NCBI RefSeq assembly: GCF_965660005.1
Contig: NZ_CBFHYF010000006.1
Span: 1 to 63,386 of the forward strand
Reading direction: 5' to 3'
Length of the DNA stretch: 63,386 bases
From: Porticoccus sp965660005
GTDB lineage: Bacteria > Pseudomonadota > Gammaproteobacteria > Pseudomonadales > Porticoccaceae
Below the pieces are notes generated by a model. That model ran no database searches, had not been told where the DNA came from, and was given only the letters and a program-made list of their open reading frames with translations. Of the stretch, positions 35,427-45,106 are shown piece by piece. Position numbers and translations under genes: made by a program. Position 1 is the stretch's first letter; each line of letters begins with the position of its first letter.

Positions 35427-35894
35427 ATGACTGTAATGAAGTCTTTAGTAATACTGCTGATGGCACAGAGCCTGATTCTGCTGCCCGGGTGCGCTCTGTT
35501 GTCGTCGGGACAGCAACCGCCGGAAGTTCGGCTCAGCAATGTGGAGCCTGCCGCCCGACAAGGGCTCGAACAAAATTTCATGATCAGTCTGCGAATCCTC
35601 AATCCCAACAGCACGCAACTGAATATTTCCGGGCTATCCTACAGTCTCAAGTTGGAGGGGCATAAGCTGGTCAGCGGGGTCGCTGGGGAACTCCACCCCA
35701 TTCCGCCATACGGACAGGTTGCCATAAAGGTTCCTGCGTCCACCAATCTGATCAGCGGTTTGAAAATCATTGGTGCTTTTATGGAGAAGAACGAGCAATC
35801 GGTAGACTTTCAACTGGAAACCCGGATTCACAGAGGTTGGTGGCGCATGCCGATTACTGTGGTTGAATCCGGCTCGCTCAATTTGACCAGATAA
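35427..35894 (+). CDS. LEA14/WHy-domain lipoprotein
   Basis: 155 aa. Lipoprotein signal MTVMKSLVILLMAQSLILLPGC (lipobox LPGC) followed by a water-stress/hypersensitive-response (LEA14-like) domain: PEVRLSNVEPAA, FMISLRILNPNSTQLNISGL, YSLKLEGHKLVSGV, VAIKVPASTNLISGL. Bacterial members are periplasmic lipoproteins of unclear, perhaps desiccation- or stress-related, role. AGGAGG precedes the ATG. The peptidase-like gene follows 26 bases downstream, probably cotranscribed. Confidence 0.85.
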   Translation: MTVMKSLVILLMAQSLILLPGCALLSSGQQPPEVRLSNVEPAARQGLEQNFMISLRILNPNSTQLNISGLSYSLKLEGHKLVSGVAGELHPIPPYGQVAIKVPASTNLISGLKIIGAFMEKNEQSVDFQLETRIHRGWWRMPITVVESGSLNLTR

Positions 35895-35920
35895 CCACAG
35901 TCACTTCGGATCAAGCGCGC

Positions 35921-36706
35921 GTGATACTCCAGCGAATAGGCGAATGGTTAGCAAAAAAGCTGGCTGAGCCCCGATATCACAGTACCATGCCAACCCGCAC
36001 AGACTTGCTGGCGGCAACACTTCGTCCCGGTGATGTGTTGTTGGTGGAGGGACTGAGTCGTTTCAGTGTGGCCATCAAGTATCTTACTCAGTCAACCTGG
36101 TCCCATTCCGCACTCTACGTGGGTTCCTGGCAAGGGCAGACCGGGATGCTAATAGAAGTGGATGTGCGCGAAGGGGTCAGGCTGGTACCGTTGAGCCACT
36201 TTTTTGGTCTTCAGGCACGGATTTGTCGACCGGTAAACCTAGATGAACAGGAGATAACCGAGCTGATCAGTTATGCGTCGGACAGACTCGGCTATCATTA
36301 TGATCTGAAAAATATTATTGATTTGATGAGGTATTTGATACCCACGCCCCCAGTACCGAATCGATGGCGACGGCGGATGTTGTCGCTGGGCAGTGGTGAT
36401 CCCACCCGGGCCATCTGCTCGTCCCTGATCGCCCAGGCATTTCAGTCAATACGTTATCCAATTCTGCCTAAAGTGACGCTGGAAAAGGCCCTGGATCCCG
36501 ATATGCAGGAAATTTACCAGGAAATCCTGCATATCCGGCACCACAGCCTTTTTGTGCCGAGAGATTTTGATCTGTCGCCCTATTTTGAGGTGGTCAAGCC
36601 GACCCTGGTGGCCGGTTTTGATCCGCATCTGGTGACCTGGAGTGAGCCCCCCGTTGAACTGGAGATGCAGCTTCAGAAATCACCCGGGAACCAATTGCCA
36701 GATTAG
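35921..36706 (+). CDS. YiiX-like permuted NlpC/P60 cysteine hydrolase
   Basis: 261 aa. Pattern of permuted papain-fold (YiiX/YebB) hydrolases: LRPGDVLLVEGLSRFSVAIK, then WSHSALYVGSW with the catalytic histidine, GYHYDLKNIIDLMRY, and AICSSLIAQAFQSI with the nucleophilic cysteine. Likely substrates are amide bonds in lipids or peptidoglycan, unproven here. No signal peptide; an N-terminal amphipathic stretch may contact membrane. GTG start. Confidence 0.8.
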   Translation: MILQRIGEWLAKKLAEPRYHSTMPTRTDLLAATLRPGDVLLVEGLSRFSVAIKYLTQSTWSHSALYVGSWQGQTGMLIEVDVREGVRLVPLSHFFGLQARICRPVNLDEQEITELISYASDRLGYHYDLKNIIDLMRYLIPTPPVPNRWRRRMLSLGSGDPTRAICSSLIAQAFQSIRYPILPKVTLEKALDPDMQEIYQEILHIRHHSLFVPRDFDLSPYFEVVKPTLVAGFDPHLVTWSEPPVELEMQLQKSPGNQLPD

Positions 36707-36717
36707 CGGCAGGCCAG

Positions 36718-37542
36718 TTAATCCACTGTATTTAACAGGCGGATTTCCCTCTGCGGGAAGGGTATGCTGATACCGGCCTCGGTCAATGCCTGAAAAATCG
36801 CACCATTAACCCTGAACCGTGTTTCGTGAAAATATTCTGTGGGCACCCAGAAACGCATCATGAAGTTAATTCCGCTATCGGCAAAATTATCGATGCCGAT
36901 CAAAGGTTCCCGGGACTCTGCGGCACCCTGTTCCGTCAATACTGACCGCAACACGTCGATGACGTTCTTTGGATCAGACCCGTAACTGACCCTCACGGTA
37001 GTTTCTGCCAGTTTGTTGGCAGCGGAGTTGTGCAGTATCTCGCCGACGATATGCCGGTTTGGAATGGTAATGCGTACATCATCCTCATCTTTCGGGATGG
37101 TGTAAGCGAGGTGAACCTCGTCCACCAAACCGGTTTCGCCTTTCACGGTGATGGTATCGCCCACCACGAAAGGACGGGTAATGATGATATTCAGACCTGC
37201 GCCATAGTTGGATAACAAGCCCTGAACGGCCAGGCCGGCGCCCAGTGAGAGAGCCCCGATGGCCGCCACAAAAGGCGTCACACTGATACCGATTTTGCCG
37301 AGGGCAATGATGGCCACGCCCACCAGAATGACAATTTTGACAAAGCTGGCGATAAAGCGGCTCAGGGTAATATCGAGCGCCTTCTTCTCGCAGAGTTTCA
37401 GTGTCGCGGCCGAGACCTTGGATGCCACAAACATGCCGATAAGAAAGACGATCAGTGCACCCACCAGCTGGAAGCTGTAGTTCACGAAAAACTGCACGAT
37501 ACTGTTGTAAATCGCTTCGACTTGTTGAAGTTCTTCCTGCAT
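36718..37542 (-). CDS. mscS: Small-conductance mechanosensitive channel MscS
   Basis: 274 aa, the size of the basic MscS. Three N-terminal helices with the pore helix FVAAIGALSLGAGLAVQGLLSNYGAG, then the beta domain (ITRPFVVGDTITVKGETGLV) and the cytoplasmic vestibule (ITIPNRHIVGEILHN). Releases osmolytes at moderate tension; complements MscL encoded near the left edge. Convergent with the hydrolase gene, 11 bases apart. Confidence 0.95.
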   Translation of the reverse strand: MQEELQQVEAIYNSIVQFFVNYSFQLVGALIVFLIGMFVASKVSAATLKLCEKKALDITLSRFIASFVKIVILVGVAIIALGKIGISVTPFVAAIGALSLGAGLAVQGLLSNYGAGLNIIITRPFVVGDTITVKGETGLVDEVHLAYTIPKDEDDVRITIPNRHIVGEILHNSAANKLAETTVRVSYGSDPKNVIDVLRSVLTEQGAAESREPLIGIDNFADSGINFMMRFWVPTEYFHETRFRVNGAIFQALTEAGISIPFPQREIRLLNTVD

Positions 37543-37643
37543 GACTGGCTACCCCGCTGTGTTTTGCAGGAAGCATAGCAAAATAGTATTCGGCATATTA
37601 AGGTGTTATTTTCCCGACAGGCTGCATTCTCGGCAAAACCTAC

Positions 37644-38321
37644 ATGGCAAGTATCAACAATCGAATGCTAATGGGCTGTGATGAGCAGCTTTTGCGCGAA
37701 CTGGACAGCGGTGTGTTGTTGCACGGTGATGTCATCAAGCCGTTTCAAACGATGTGCGATACCGCTGCCCGGGATGGTCTGAACATCACCGTGGCCAGCG
37801 GCTACCGCTCCTTTGCGCGACAGCTGGCTATCTGGAACGACAAGGTCAGGGGCGTGCGTCCGGTACTAAATGATAGCGGACACCCACTTGACCTTGCCAC
37901 GCTCGCTGACCATGACAAAGTAATGGCGATATTGCGTTGGTCGGCATTGCCTGGCTGTTCCAGGCATCATTGGGGAACTGATATAGATGTCTGGGATGCA
38001 GCGGCTGTGGCATCTGACTATCGACTTCAACTTGTCCCCGGGGAGTACGCCGGCACAGGGCCGTTCAGCAGATTGTCCGAATGGTTGCAGGAACATGCCG
38101 CCGGTTTTGGCTTTATCAGGCCCTATGCGATCGATCGTGGTGGCGTGGCTCCCGAGCCATGGCATCTGAGTTACCTGCCGGTGGCCCGGTTGTTTGAAGA
38201 AAAACTGGATACAGCATTTCTGTACAAAGTTCTGGATAATGACCGGTTGGAGTTGCGGGATGCTGTTCTGGCGAATCTCGATACAATCATGGCAAGGTTT
38301 GTGCTTCCGGGAATGACATAG
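37644..38321 (+). CDS. M15 family D,D-carboxypeptidase-like protein
   Basis: 225 aa with the VanY/LdcB zinc-peptidase motifs: ITVASGYRSFARQLAIWN, SRHHWGTDIDVWD (zinc His and Asp) and PWHLSYLP (third zinc His and catalytic region). These enzymes trim D-Ala or L,D bonds of peptidoglycan peptides. No signal peptide is visible in the chosen reading, which is unusual for a cell-wall enzyme; the start (ATG 37644) has no strong ribosome site, so an alternative start is possible. Confidence 0.85.
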   Translation: MASINNRMLMGCDEQLLRELDSGVLLHGDVIKPFQTMCDTAARDGLNITVASGYRSFARQLAIWNDKVRGVRPVLNDSGHPLDLATLADHDKVMAILRWSALPGCSRHHWGTDIDVWDAAAVASDYRLQLVPGEYAGTGPFSRLSEWLQEHAAGFGFIRPYAIDRGGVAPEPWHLSYLPVARLFEEKLDTAFLYKVLDNDRLELRDAVLANLDTIMARFVLPGMT

Positions 38322-38360
38322 TCCTGAAATGAAAAATGAAAATAGGTTTAAAAGATACTG

Positions 38361-39173
38361 ATGGTCGATCTGCAACAAGCAACCTCTGCAAATGATGTCC
38401 TCTGGCAATCCATTCGTCGTGAAACTGCTGAGCGGGCGAGACAGGAGCCGGTTCTGGCCAGTTTTTTTTATGCTGCCGTGCTCAGTCACAAATCGTTGGA
38501 AGCAGCGCTTGCCTACAACCTGGCCGAGCAGCTCGGCAACAGTATTTTATCTCCGCTGGCCATTCATCAGGTGCTGCTGGATGCGATGCAGAGTGACGGT
38601 GCTATTTGTGAGCGGATGAGGCGCGACCTGACGGCCCACATGGAGCGTGATCCAGCCTGTAGCCAGTACTGTCTGCCGCTGCTTTATTTCAAGGGGTTTC
38701 ATGCCCTGCAGGTGTACCGCGTGGCGAACTGGCTCTGGCGGCACCAGCGGCGCTCCCTGGCCCTGTTTCTGCAAAGCCGGGCATCGGAAATATTTGCGGT
38801 GGATATTCACCCCGCTGCCGACATTGCCGGCGGGATTATGCTTGACCACGCCACAGGTCTGGTGATCGGTGAAACTGCGGTGATCGGCGAGAATGTTTCC
38901 CTGCTGCATTCCGTGACTCTGGGTGGCACGGGCGCGCAGTCGGGTGATCGCCATCCAAAAATCCGCTGCGGTGTACTGATTGCTGCCGGTGCCAAAGTGC
39001 TTGGCAATATTGAAGTGGGCGAGGGGGCCAAGATCGGTGCCGGAAGCCTGGTTCTCGATCCGGTGTTGCCACACACCACGGTGGTGGGTGTTCCGGCCAG
39101 AGTGGTTGGCGTCCCTGGAGAAGCCGAACCCTCTCGCACCATGGATCAACGCATCAATCTGGATTGTGTTTGA
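38361..39173 (+). CDS. cysE: Serine O-acetyltransferase
   Basis: First step of cysteine synthesis: serine plus acetyl-CoA to O-acetylserine. 270 aa: N-terminal helical domain (WQSIRRETAERARQEPVLAS, FFYAAVLSHKSLEAALAY), then the left-handed beta helix with hexapeptide repeats (VDIHPAADIAGGIMLDHATG, VSLLHSVTLGGTGAQSGDRH), catalytic histidines present. The C-terminus carries the usual flexible tail for cysteine synthase. dgkA begins at its stop codon. Confidence 0.96.
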   Translation: MVDLQQATSANDVLWQSIRRETAERARQEPVLASFFYAAVLSHKSLEAALAYNLAEQLGNSILSPLAIHQVLLDAMQSDGAICERMRRDLTAHMERDPACSQYCLPLLYFKGFHALQVYRVANWLWRHQRRSLALFLQSRASEIFAVDIHPAADIAGGIMLDHATGLVIGETAVIGENVSLLHSVTLGGTGAQSGDRHPKIRCGVLIAAGAKVLGNIEVGEGAKIGAGSLVLDPVLPHTTVVGVPARVVGVPGEAEPSRTMDQRINLDCV

Positions 39174-39535
39174 TGGAACGCATTTATGGGTTGCTAAAAC
39201 GCCGTGCGCTTCATGCCACCATGTACTCCTGGCGTGGCTTGCGTGCCTGTCTTGAATACGAGGAGGCCTTCAGGGTTGAAGTGGCGGTTGCCTGCCTGCT
39301 TTTTCCGCTGGCGTTTTTCGCAGCAAAAAACCCGGTCGAGCTGGTTCTGCTGCTCGGCTCCGTATTGCTGTTGTTGATTGTGGAACTGCTCAATTCCGCT
39401 GTAGAGGCTGCTATTGACCGCATTAGTGAGGAGCACCACGATTTGTCCGGCAGGGCCAAGGATCTGGGTTCGGCAGCGGTTCTGTTGACGATACTGTTGG
39501 TGATAATTACCTGGGTTGCTATTGCTATCCAATGA
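39173..39535 (+). CDS. dgkA: Diacylglycerol kinase DgkA
   Basis: Small trimeric inner-membrane kinase that phosphorylates diacylglycerol for phospholipid recycling. 120 aa with three helices and the signature ELLNSAVEAAIDRISEEHHD followed by GRAKDLGSAAVLL. The ATG overlaps the cysE TGA by one base, so the two are translationally coupled. Confidence 0.95.
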   Translation: MERIYGLLKRRALHATMYSWRGLRACLEYEEAFRVEVAVACLLFPLAFFAAKNPVELVLLLGSVLLLLIVELLNSAVEAAIDRISEEHHDLSGRAKDLGSAAVLLTILLVIITWVAIAIQ

Positions 39536-39601
39536 ATGGGTATCGTTCGATCGAAAATCAGGATGGGTTGCTATCCGTAATAGGTAAGGGGGTGACGGGT
39601 G

Positions 39602-40180
39602 ATGAGCGATAGACGTTTTGAAGTGATTTTTCTTGGTGATGTGGTGCCCGGTCAATCCCTGCCGGAAGTGAAAAGCCGTCTTGCAAAATTATTTGGTGCT
39701 CCACCTGCCAAGGTTGAACAGATGTTTTCCGGCAGGCCGGTGGTCATCAAACGTGATCTGGATGAAGAAGCGGCAGAGCACTACAGGAATGCCTTAAAAG
39801 AGGCTGGCGCTCTGGTGGATATCCGCCCTGTTGAGACGGTCAGTGAGATCGCCAACCATACCGGCGCCACAGAGGAAAAAGGGCAGGCCCCCACAGGGCC
39901 GACCACGGATGATTCGCCAGCCCAACAGACTCTGGCCTCTCCGTCCGGTCCGGAAAATCTGCAGGCGGCAGAAACTATCGATGTCGCCCCGGTAGGGGCA
40001 GATGTCCTGCTCTCTGAGTATCGCCGGGACTTTACGCCCAGAGATCTGGACACGTCCTACATGACTGTCGATGAACCCGGTGTCGATGTGCTGAAGGATA
40101 ATGAGAAAGCCCCGTTCGTAAAGCGGGATGTGGATACCTCCCATCTCTCTGTGAAAGAGCCTGACAGTGAAGGATTCTGA
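39602..40180 (+). CDS. Uncharacterised protein with N-terminal SPEVK-type domain
   Basis: 192 aa, soluble and acidic. The first ~75 residues form a compact domain (FEVIFLGDVVPGQSLPEVKS, LAKLFGAPPAKVEQMFSGRP, VVIKRDLDEEAAEHYRNALK) that I recognise as recurring in proteobacterial proteins but cannot name. A disordered Pro/Thr/Ser linker follows, and the tail repeats an RDxDTSxLxVxEP-like motif twice (RDLDTSYMTVDEPG, RDVDTSHLSVKEPD). ATG preceded by GGTG; GTG 39599 is an alternative. No functional clue from neighbours. Confidence 0.75.
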   Translation: MSDRRFEVIFLGDVVPGQSLPEVKSRLAKLFGAPPAKVEQMFSGRPVVIKRDLDEEAAEHYRNALKEAGALVDIRPVETVSEIANHTGATEEKGQAPTGPTTDDSPAQQTLASPSGPENLQAAETIDVAPVGADVLLSEYRRDFTPRDLDTSYMTVDEPGVDVLKDNEKAPFVKRDVDTSHLSVKEPDSEGF

Positions 40181-40461
40181 ATAGTCAGCATCTGGCCACC
40201 CCCATCGCCCGACATTTATACATGACGCGACTGTTGACAATTTTCCAACTGCCTCCTGGATAGAGTCCTGGTGATGTCTTCAGGAACAGCCTGAAAATTT
40301 CCGTTAAAGGGGCCTTGTGACGGGTCCGCGCAATACGGACTGACCTCGATCACCAACCTGAATACTGGACTATGCTTTTGATAGGGCAGGATCGGTGATG
40401 TGGCACGCTGTGCTTTGTTCAAGTCGGCCGTCCCACCGCTGATGTTAGTGTGGAGGTGTAT

Positions 40462-43400
40462 GTGACCGTTACGCTCAATGACAAGTATCTTCTGGATAAA
40501 GGTCGCGCTTTTATCAGCGGCATTGAGGCACTGGTTCGCCTGCCGATTTTACAGCACCAGCGGGATCAGCAGCGGGGGCTGAAGACAGCCTGCTTTACTT
40601 CCGGTTATCGCGGTTCGCCCCTGGGGGGCCTCGATCAGGCGTTGTGGAAAGCCAGGCCGTTCCTCGACAAACACGATATTTGTTTTCAGCCCGGGATCAA
40701 TGAAGATCTGGGTATGACGGCTGTGTGGGGCAGCCAGCAGGTAAATCTGTTTCCGGGCGCCCGCTACGATGGTGTCTACGGTATGTGGTATGGCAAGGGT
40801 CCCGGTCTCGACCGCAGCATGGATGTACTGAAACATGCCAATGCGTTTGGCACCTCAAAATACGGCGGGGTACTGGCGGTGGTGGGCGATGATCACGCCA
40901 GCAAATCCTCCACCTTGCCGCATCAGAGCGACCACATGTTTATCGGTGCCACCTGCCCCGTGCTGAATCCCGCCAGTGTGCAGGAGGTGCTCGATCTGGG
41001 TATTTATGGCTGGGAGTTATCCCGCTACTCCGGTTGCTGGGTGGGAATGAAAGTGATCACTGAAAACTGTGACGCGGCGATTTCTGCTGAAATCGATCCC
41101 GGCCGTGTGCACATTGTCTTGCCGGAGGATTTTGAATTTCCCCCGGACGGTGTTCATGGTCGCTGGCCTGATACCCCTCTGGAACAGGAACAGCGTCTGC
41201 AGCGCTTCAAGATCTATGCCGCGCTGGCGTTTGCCAGAGCGAATCATCTCAACCGGATTACCCTGGATAGCCCCAATGCCCGATTGGGTATTGTCACCAC
41301 TGGGAAATCCTATCTGGATACGTTGCAGGCACTCGATGATCTGGGCATCGACGAAACCCTGGCACGCGAAATTGGCCTGCGACTTTACAAAGTAGGTATG
41401 AGTTGGCCGCTCGAGCCGTCGGTTACCCATCAGTTTGCCGACGGGCTTGAAGAAATACTGGTGATTGAAGAAAAGCGCAGCGTGATTGAGGACCAGCTCA
41501 CCGGGCAGCTCTATAACTGGCCGGTGGACAAGCGCCCCAGGGTGGTGGGGGAATACGACGAACACCGTCATCTGCTGGTGACCAACCTTGGCGAACTGAC
41601 GCCGTCAGTGATTGCCCAGGTAATTGCCGCGCGTATTGCACGTTTTTATACCAGTGAAGTTGTCGAAAAAAGGCTGGCTTTTTTGCAGACCAAACAGCAG
41701 GCGCTGACCAGCAAGTCGTCAATGCTCGAGCGGAAACCCTGGTACTGTTCCGGCTGCCCCCACAATACCTCCACTGTGGTGCCGCATGGCAGCATGGCGA
41801 TGGCCGGCATCGGCTGTCACTATATGGTGCAGTGGATGGATCGTGATACCTATACCTTTACCCAGATGGGTGGTGAAGGGGCCACCTGGATAGGTCAGGC
41901 ACCGTTCACTGATACCCGCCATGTTTTCCAGAATCTCGGCGATGGTACTTACTTTCACTCCGGGCTGCTGGCGATTCGTGCCGCCATCTCGGCAGGCGTT
42001 AATATCACTTACAAGATTCTCTATAACGATGCGGTAGCCATGACGGGCGGGCAGCCGGTGGATGGTTTTCTCAGCGTGGCCCGAATGACCTATCAGTTGC
42101 GCGGCGAAGGGGTAAAACGCCTGGCGGTGGTATCGGATGACCCCGCGCAGTTTGATCGCGATTTCCCGCGGTTTGAGGGTTTGACGATCGATCATCGGGA
42201 CCGGCTCGATGCGATTCAGCAGGAGTTGCGCGAGGTTCCCGGTACCAGTGTGCTGATTTATGTGCAGACCTGTGCCGCCGAGAAACGCCGTCGGCGCAAA
42301 AAAGGGCAGCTGGAGGATCCTGCCAAGCGGGTTTTTATCAACGAAATGGTCTGTGAGGGCTGTGGCGATTGTGGTATCAAGTCAAACTGCCTGTCGGTAC
42401 TGCCCAAAAACACACCGCTGGGTCGCAAGCGGATGATTGATCAATCTGCCTGCAACAAGGACTACTCCTGTGTGAAGGGGTTTTGTCCCAGCTTTGTCAC
42501 AGTGCACGGTGGCGGCCTCAGGAAGCACCGGGGTCTTGAGGACGATACCCGGTTATCTGAACTTCCCTATCCGTTGTTACCTGAAATTACCATTCCCTAC
42601 AACATTCTGGTGGCGGGTATCGGTGGCACCGGGGTGCTGACTATTGGCTCCGTACTGGGTATGGCCGCCCACATTGCTGACTTGGGTACGTCTGTATTGA
42701 CCCAGACGGGCCTGGCACAAAAATTCGGTGCTGTTACCAGCCATGTGCGCATTGCCAACCATCAGGCAGATATCCACGGTGTTCGTATTCCAGCCGGGGA
42801 CGCACACCTGCTGCTGGGGTCGGATCTGGTGGTTTCGACCGGGCAGGAGGCATTGGCAAAAGTGAACAGTGAATTCTCTGCCGCGGTAATCAACAGTCAT
42901 GAGACGCCGACCGCCGAATTTACCCGCAATCCGGATGCCCCTTTTCCCTTTGCTGATATGACTCAGGCCATTCGCGATGAAACCGGTGCCGAGCGCACCT
43001 GGTTTATCGACGCCACAGCCCTGGGTGCCGGGCTGCTGGGAGATGCCATCAGCGCCAATATGCTGTTATTGGGCTATGCTTGGCAACTCGGTTTGATTCC
43101 GCTGCCGTTAGAGTCGATTGAACAGGCGATTACCCTGAACAATGTGTCCGTGGCGATGAACCTCAGGGCATTTCAGTTTGGCCGCCATTTTGCAGTAGAT
43201 CCGGAAAACATTCTCGCGATGGCGGGGTTGGCAAAAAAGCCGTCCGTCAATCCCGATCCATCACTGAATGAGTCTATTGAATATCGTTACCGGTTTCTGG
43301 TGGACTACCAGGATCGGAATTTGGCGGACAGATATCGTCATCTGGTGGAAGCTGTCCGTGTTGCAGAACGCAACCGGTTCCATGAAAGCGATGATGAAAA

Positions 43401-43944
43401 GCTGTTATTGACTCGTGCGGTGGCTGAAAATTATTTTAAATTGCTGGCCTGCAAGGATGAGTATGAAGTGGCGCGACTGTTCACCAATGGTGATTTCGAG
43501 CGTCAGTTGAGAGATGAATTCGAGGGTGATTTCACGCTGAAGTTTCACTTGGCTCCCCCGATTTTCGGTCATCGTGATCCACTAACCGGCCATCTCCAGA
43601 AACGCGAATTTGGCCAGTGGATCATGCCGTTGTTCAGGCTGCTGGCAAAATGCCGTTTTCTTCGGGGTACGCCGTTTGATCCTTTCGCTTACAGTGAAGA
43701 ACGTCGCACAGAGCGACAACTGGTGGCGGACTATGAGGCGCTGGTGGAGATGTTGCTGGTTGAAATATGTCCAGACAACTATCCAACAGCGGTGGAGCTT
43801 GCGTCACTACCGGAGAAGATCCGCGGATTTGGTCACGTCAAGGCCGACAACCTGAGTCGTATCCGTCACCGCCAGACAACATTACTGGCCGAACTGCAGG
43901 GATCACCGGTGATGATCGTCCCTGTGGCCGGGACCGGAAAATAG
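40462..43944 (+). CDS. Indolepyruvate ferredoxin oxidoreductase family protein (alpha/gamma fused)
   Basis: About 1160 aa. TPP-dependent 2-oxoacid:ferredoxin oxidoreductase with subunits fused: pyrimidine domain (TACFTSGYRGSPLGGLDQ), TPP domain (CSGCPHNTSTVVPHGS, MGGEGATWIGQAPF), 4Fe-4S cluster (CEGCGDCGIKSNC), and gamma domain (GIGGTGVLTIGSVLGMAAH). Oxidatively decarboxylates aromatic or branched 2-oxoacids to acyl-CoA, passing electrons to ferredoxin. The downstream dehydrogenase gene produces such oxoacids. GTG 40462 chosen (GGAGG upstream, family N-terminus TLNDKYLLDKGRAF). The 281-base gap before it has a TTGACA (40234) without a good -10. Confidence 0.93.
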   Translation: MTVTLNDKYLLDKGRAFISGIEALVRLPILQHQRDQQRGLKTACFTSGYRGSPLGGLDQALWKARPFLDKHDICFQPGINEDLGMTAVWGSQQVNLFPGARYDGVYGMWYGKGPGLDRSMDVLKHANAFGTSKYGGVLAVVGDDHASKSSTLPHQSDHMFIGATCPVLNPASVQEVLDLGIYGWELSRYSGCWVGMKVITENCDAAISAEIDPGRVHIVLPEDFEFPPDGVHGRWPDTPLEQEQRLQRFKIYAALAFARANHLNRITLDSPNARLGIVTTGKSYLDTLQALDDLGIDETLAREIGLRLYKVGMSWPLEPSVTHQFADGLEEILVIEEKRSVIEDQLTGQLYNWPVDKRPRVVGEYDEHRHLLVTNLGELTPSVIAQVIAARIARFYTSEVVEKRLAFLQTKQQALTSKSSMLERKPWYCSGCPHNTSTVVPHGSMAMAGIGCHYMVQWMDRDTYTFTQMGGEGATWIGQAPFTDTRHVFQNLGDGTYFHSGLLAIRAAISAGVNITYKILYNDAVAMTGGQPVDGFLSVARMTYQLRGEGVKRLAVVSDDPAQFDRDFPRFEGLTIDHRDRLDAIQQELREVPGTSVLIYVQTCAAEKRRRRKKGQLEDPAKRVFINEMVCEGCGDCGIKSNCLSVLPKNTPLGRKRMIDQSACNKDYSCVKGFCPSFVTVHGGGLRKHRGLEDDTRLSELPYPLLPEITIPYNILVAGIGGTGVLTIGSVLGMAAHIADLGTSVLTQTGLAQKFGAVTSHVRIANHQADIHGVRIPAGDAHLLLGSDLVVSTGQEALAKVNSEFSAAVINSHETPTAEFTRNPDAPFPFADMTQAIRDETGAERTWFIDATALGAGLLGDAISANMLLLGYAWQLGLIPLPLESIEQAITLNNVSVAMNLRAFQFGRHFAVDPENILAMAGLAKKPSVNPDPSLNESIEYRYRFLVDYQDRNLADRYRHLVEAVRVAERNRFHESDDEKLLLTRAVAENYFKLLACKDEYEVARLFTNGDFERQLRDEFEGDFTLKFHLAPPIFGHRDPLTGHLQKREFGQWIMPLFRLLAKCRFLRGTPFDPFAYSEERRTERQLVADYEALVEMLLVEICPDNYPTAVELASLPEKIRGFGHVKADNLSRIRHRQTTLLAELQGSPVMIVPVAGTGK

Positions 43945-43986
43945 CCGGCTTCAAGGCTGGGCAGAGTCGAGTAGAGGAGACAGTGG

Positions 43987-45060
43987 ATGAGCGTGTTTTC
44001 CCATCCGGCATATGACCACCATGAAAAACTGATCTTTCACCAGGATGCCGCTTCGGGATTGCAGGCGATTGTGGCGATCCACAACACCAACCTGGGATTT
44101 GCATTGGGTGGGTGCCGGATGTGGCATTACGCTTCCGAGCACGATGCCGTGGCTGATGTGCTGCGCCTGTCCCGCAGTATGACCTACAAGGCAGCAATTG
44201 CCGGGCTCAATCTGGGGGGCGGCAAAAGTGTGATAATCGGTGATCCGCGCCGAGATAAGACCCCTGGCCGCATGCGTGCTATGGGCCGGCTGATCAACAG
44301 TTTGCAGGGGGAGTATGTCTCGGCAGAAGATGTCGGTATCAACGAGCGGGATATTAGCCTGATGGCCAGTGAAACCCCGTTTGTGACCGGCTACCAGGCA
44401 GCGAACCGAACCGAAAGCGGCGGCGATCCGTCACCGCTCACGGCCTATGGGGTTTTTCGGGGAATCGAGGAAGCGGTCAGGTTCAAGCTGAACCGGGACA
44501 GTCTGGCTGGCGTCAGGGTAGCGATTCAGGGGTTGGGGAAAGTCGGATATGAGCTGGCCCGCCTGTTGACCGGCGCTGGTGCGGTGGTATTGGCAACGGA
44601 TATTTTTACCGAGAATCTCAGCCTTGCGATCAAGATGCTGGGTGTAATACCGGTACCTTCCGAGGAAATTCATCGGCAGTCTGTCGATGTATTTTCACCC
44701 TGTGCCATGGGGGCAGTGCTGAACGCGGGATCAATTCCCGAACTATTGGCACCAATCGTGGCGGGCTCCGCCAACAATCAGCTTGCCAAATCGGCTGATG
44801 GTCGACGGCTGGCGGATGCCGGTATTCTCTATGTGCCCGATTATGTAATCAATGCCGGCGGCCTGATTGAGGTCTACTATCAATATGTTGGGGCCGATCG
44901 ACGAGATGTGCGGCGGCATATAGACCGGCTGGCCGGGGAGACATTGCCAAAAATTTTTCATCTCGCGCAGGAGCGTAATACGCCTACCAGTGAGGTGGCC
45001 GATCAGCTGGCCAGAGAGCGTTTCATGATCCCGTCTGCCGACTATGCCGAGACAACCTGA
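43987..45060 (+). CDS. Leucine/phenylalanine-type amino acid dehydrogenase
   Basis: 357 aa of the Glu/Leu/Phe/Val dehydrogenase family: substrate-domain TYKAAIAGLNLGGGKSVIIG, SAEDVGINERDISLMA, and NAD domain VAIQGLGKVGYELARLLTGAG. Closest in pattern to leucine/valine dehydrogenases (NAD-dependent oxidative deamination). It follows the 2-oxoacid:ferredoxin oxidoreductase by 42 bases, so the two probably act in sequence: amino acid to 2-oxoacid to acyl-CoA. Exact substrate unproven. Confidence 0.92.
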   Translation: MSVFSHPAYDHHEKLIFHQDAASGLQAIVAIHNTNLGFALGGCRMWHYASEHDAVADVLRLSRSMTYKAAIAGLNLGGGKSVIIGDPRRDKTPGRMRAMGRLINSLQGEYVSAEDVGINERDISLMASETPFVTGYQAANRTESGGDPSPLTAYGVFRGIEEAVRFKLNRDSLAGVRVAIQGLGKVGYELARLLTGAGAVVLATDIFTENLSLAIKMLGVIPVPSEEIHRQSVDVFSPCAMGAVLNAGSIPELLAPIVAGSANNQLAKSADGRRLADAGILYVPDYVINAGGLIEVYYQYVGADRRDVRRHIDRLAGETLPKIFHLAQERNTPTSEVADQLARERFMIPSADYAETT

Positions 45061-45106
45061 TACCCGTCAGCGCTATAATGCGCTTTGTATATGACAGGAA
45101 GACCAT

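Noticed and set aside
45074..45079. TATAAT before the Smr gene as a promoter
   Set aside because: No acceptable -35 hexamer at 16-18 bases; may be chance within GCGCTATAATGCGC.
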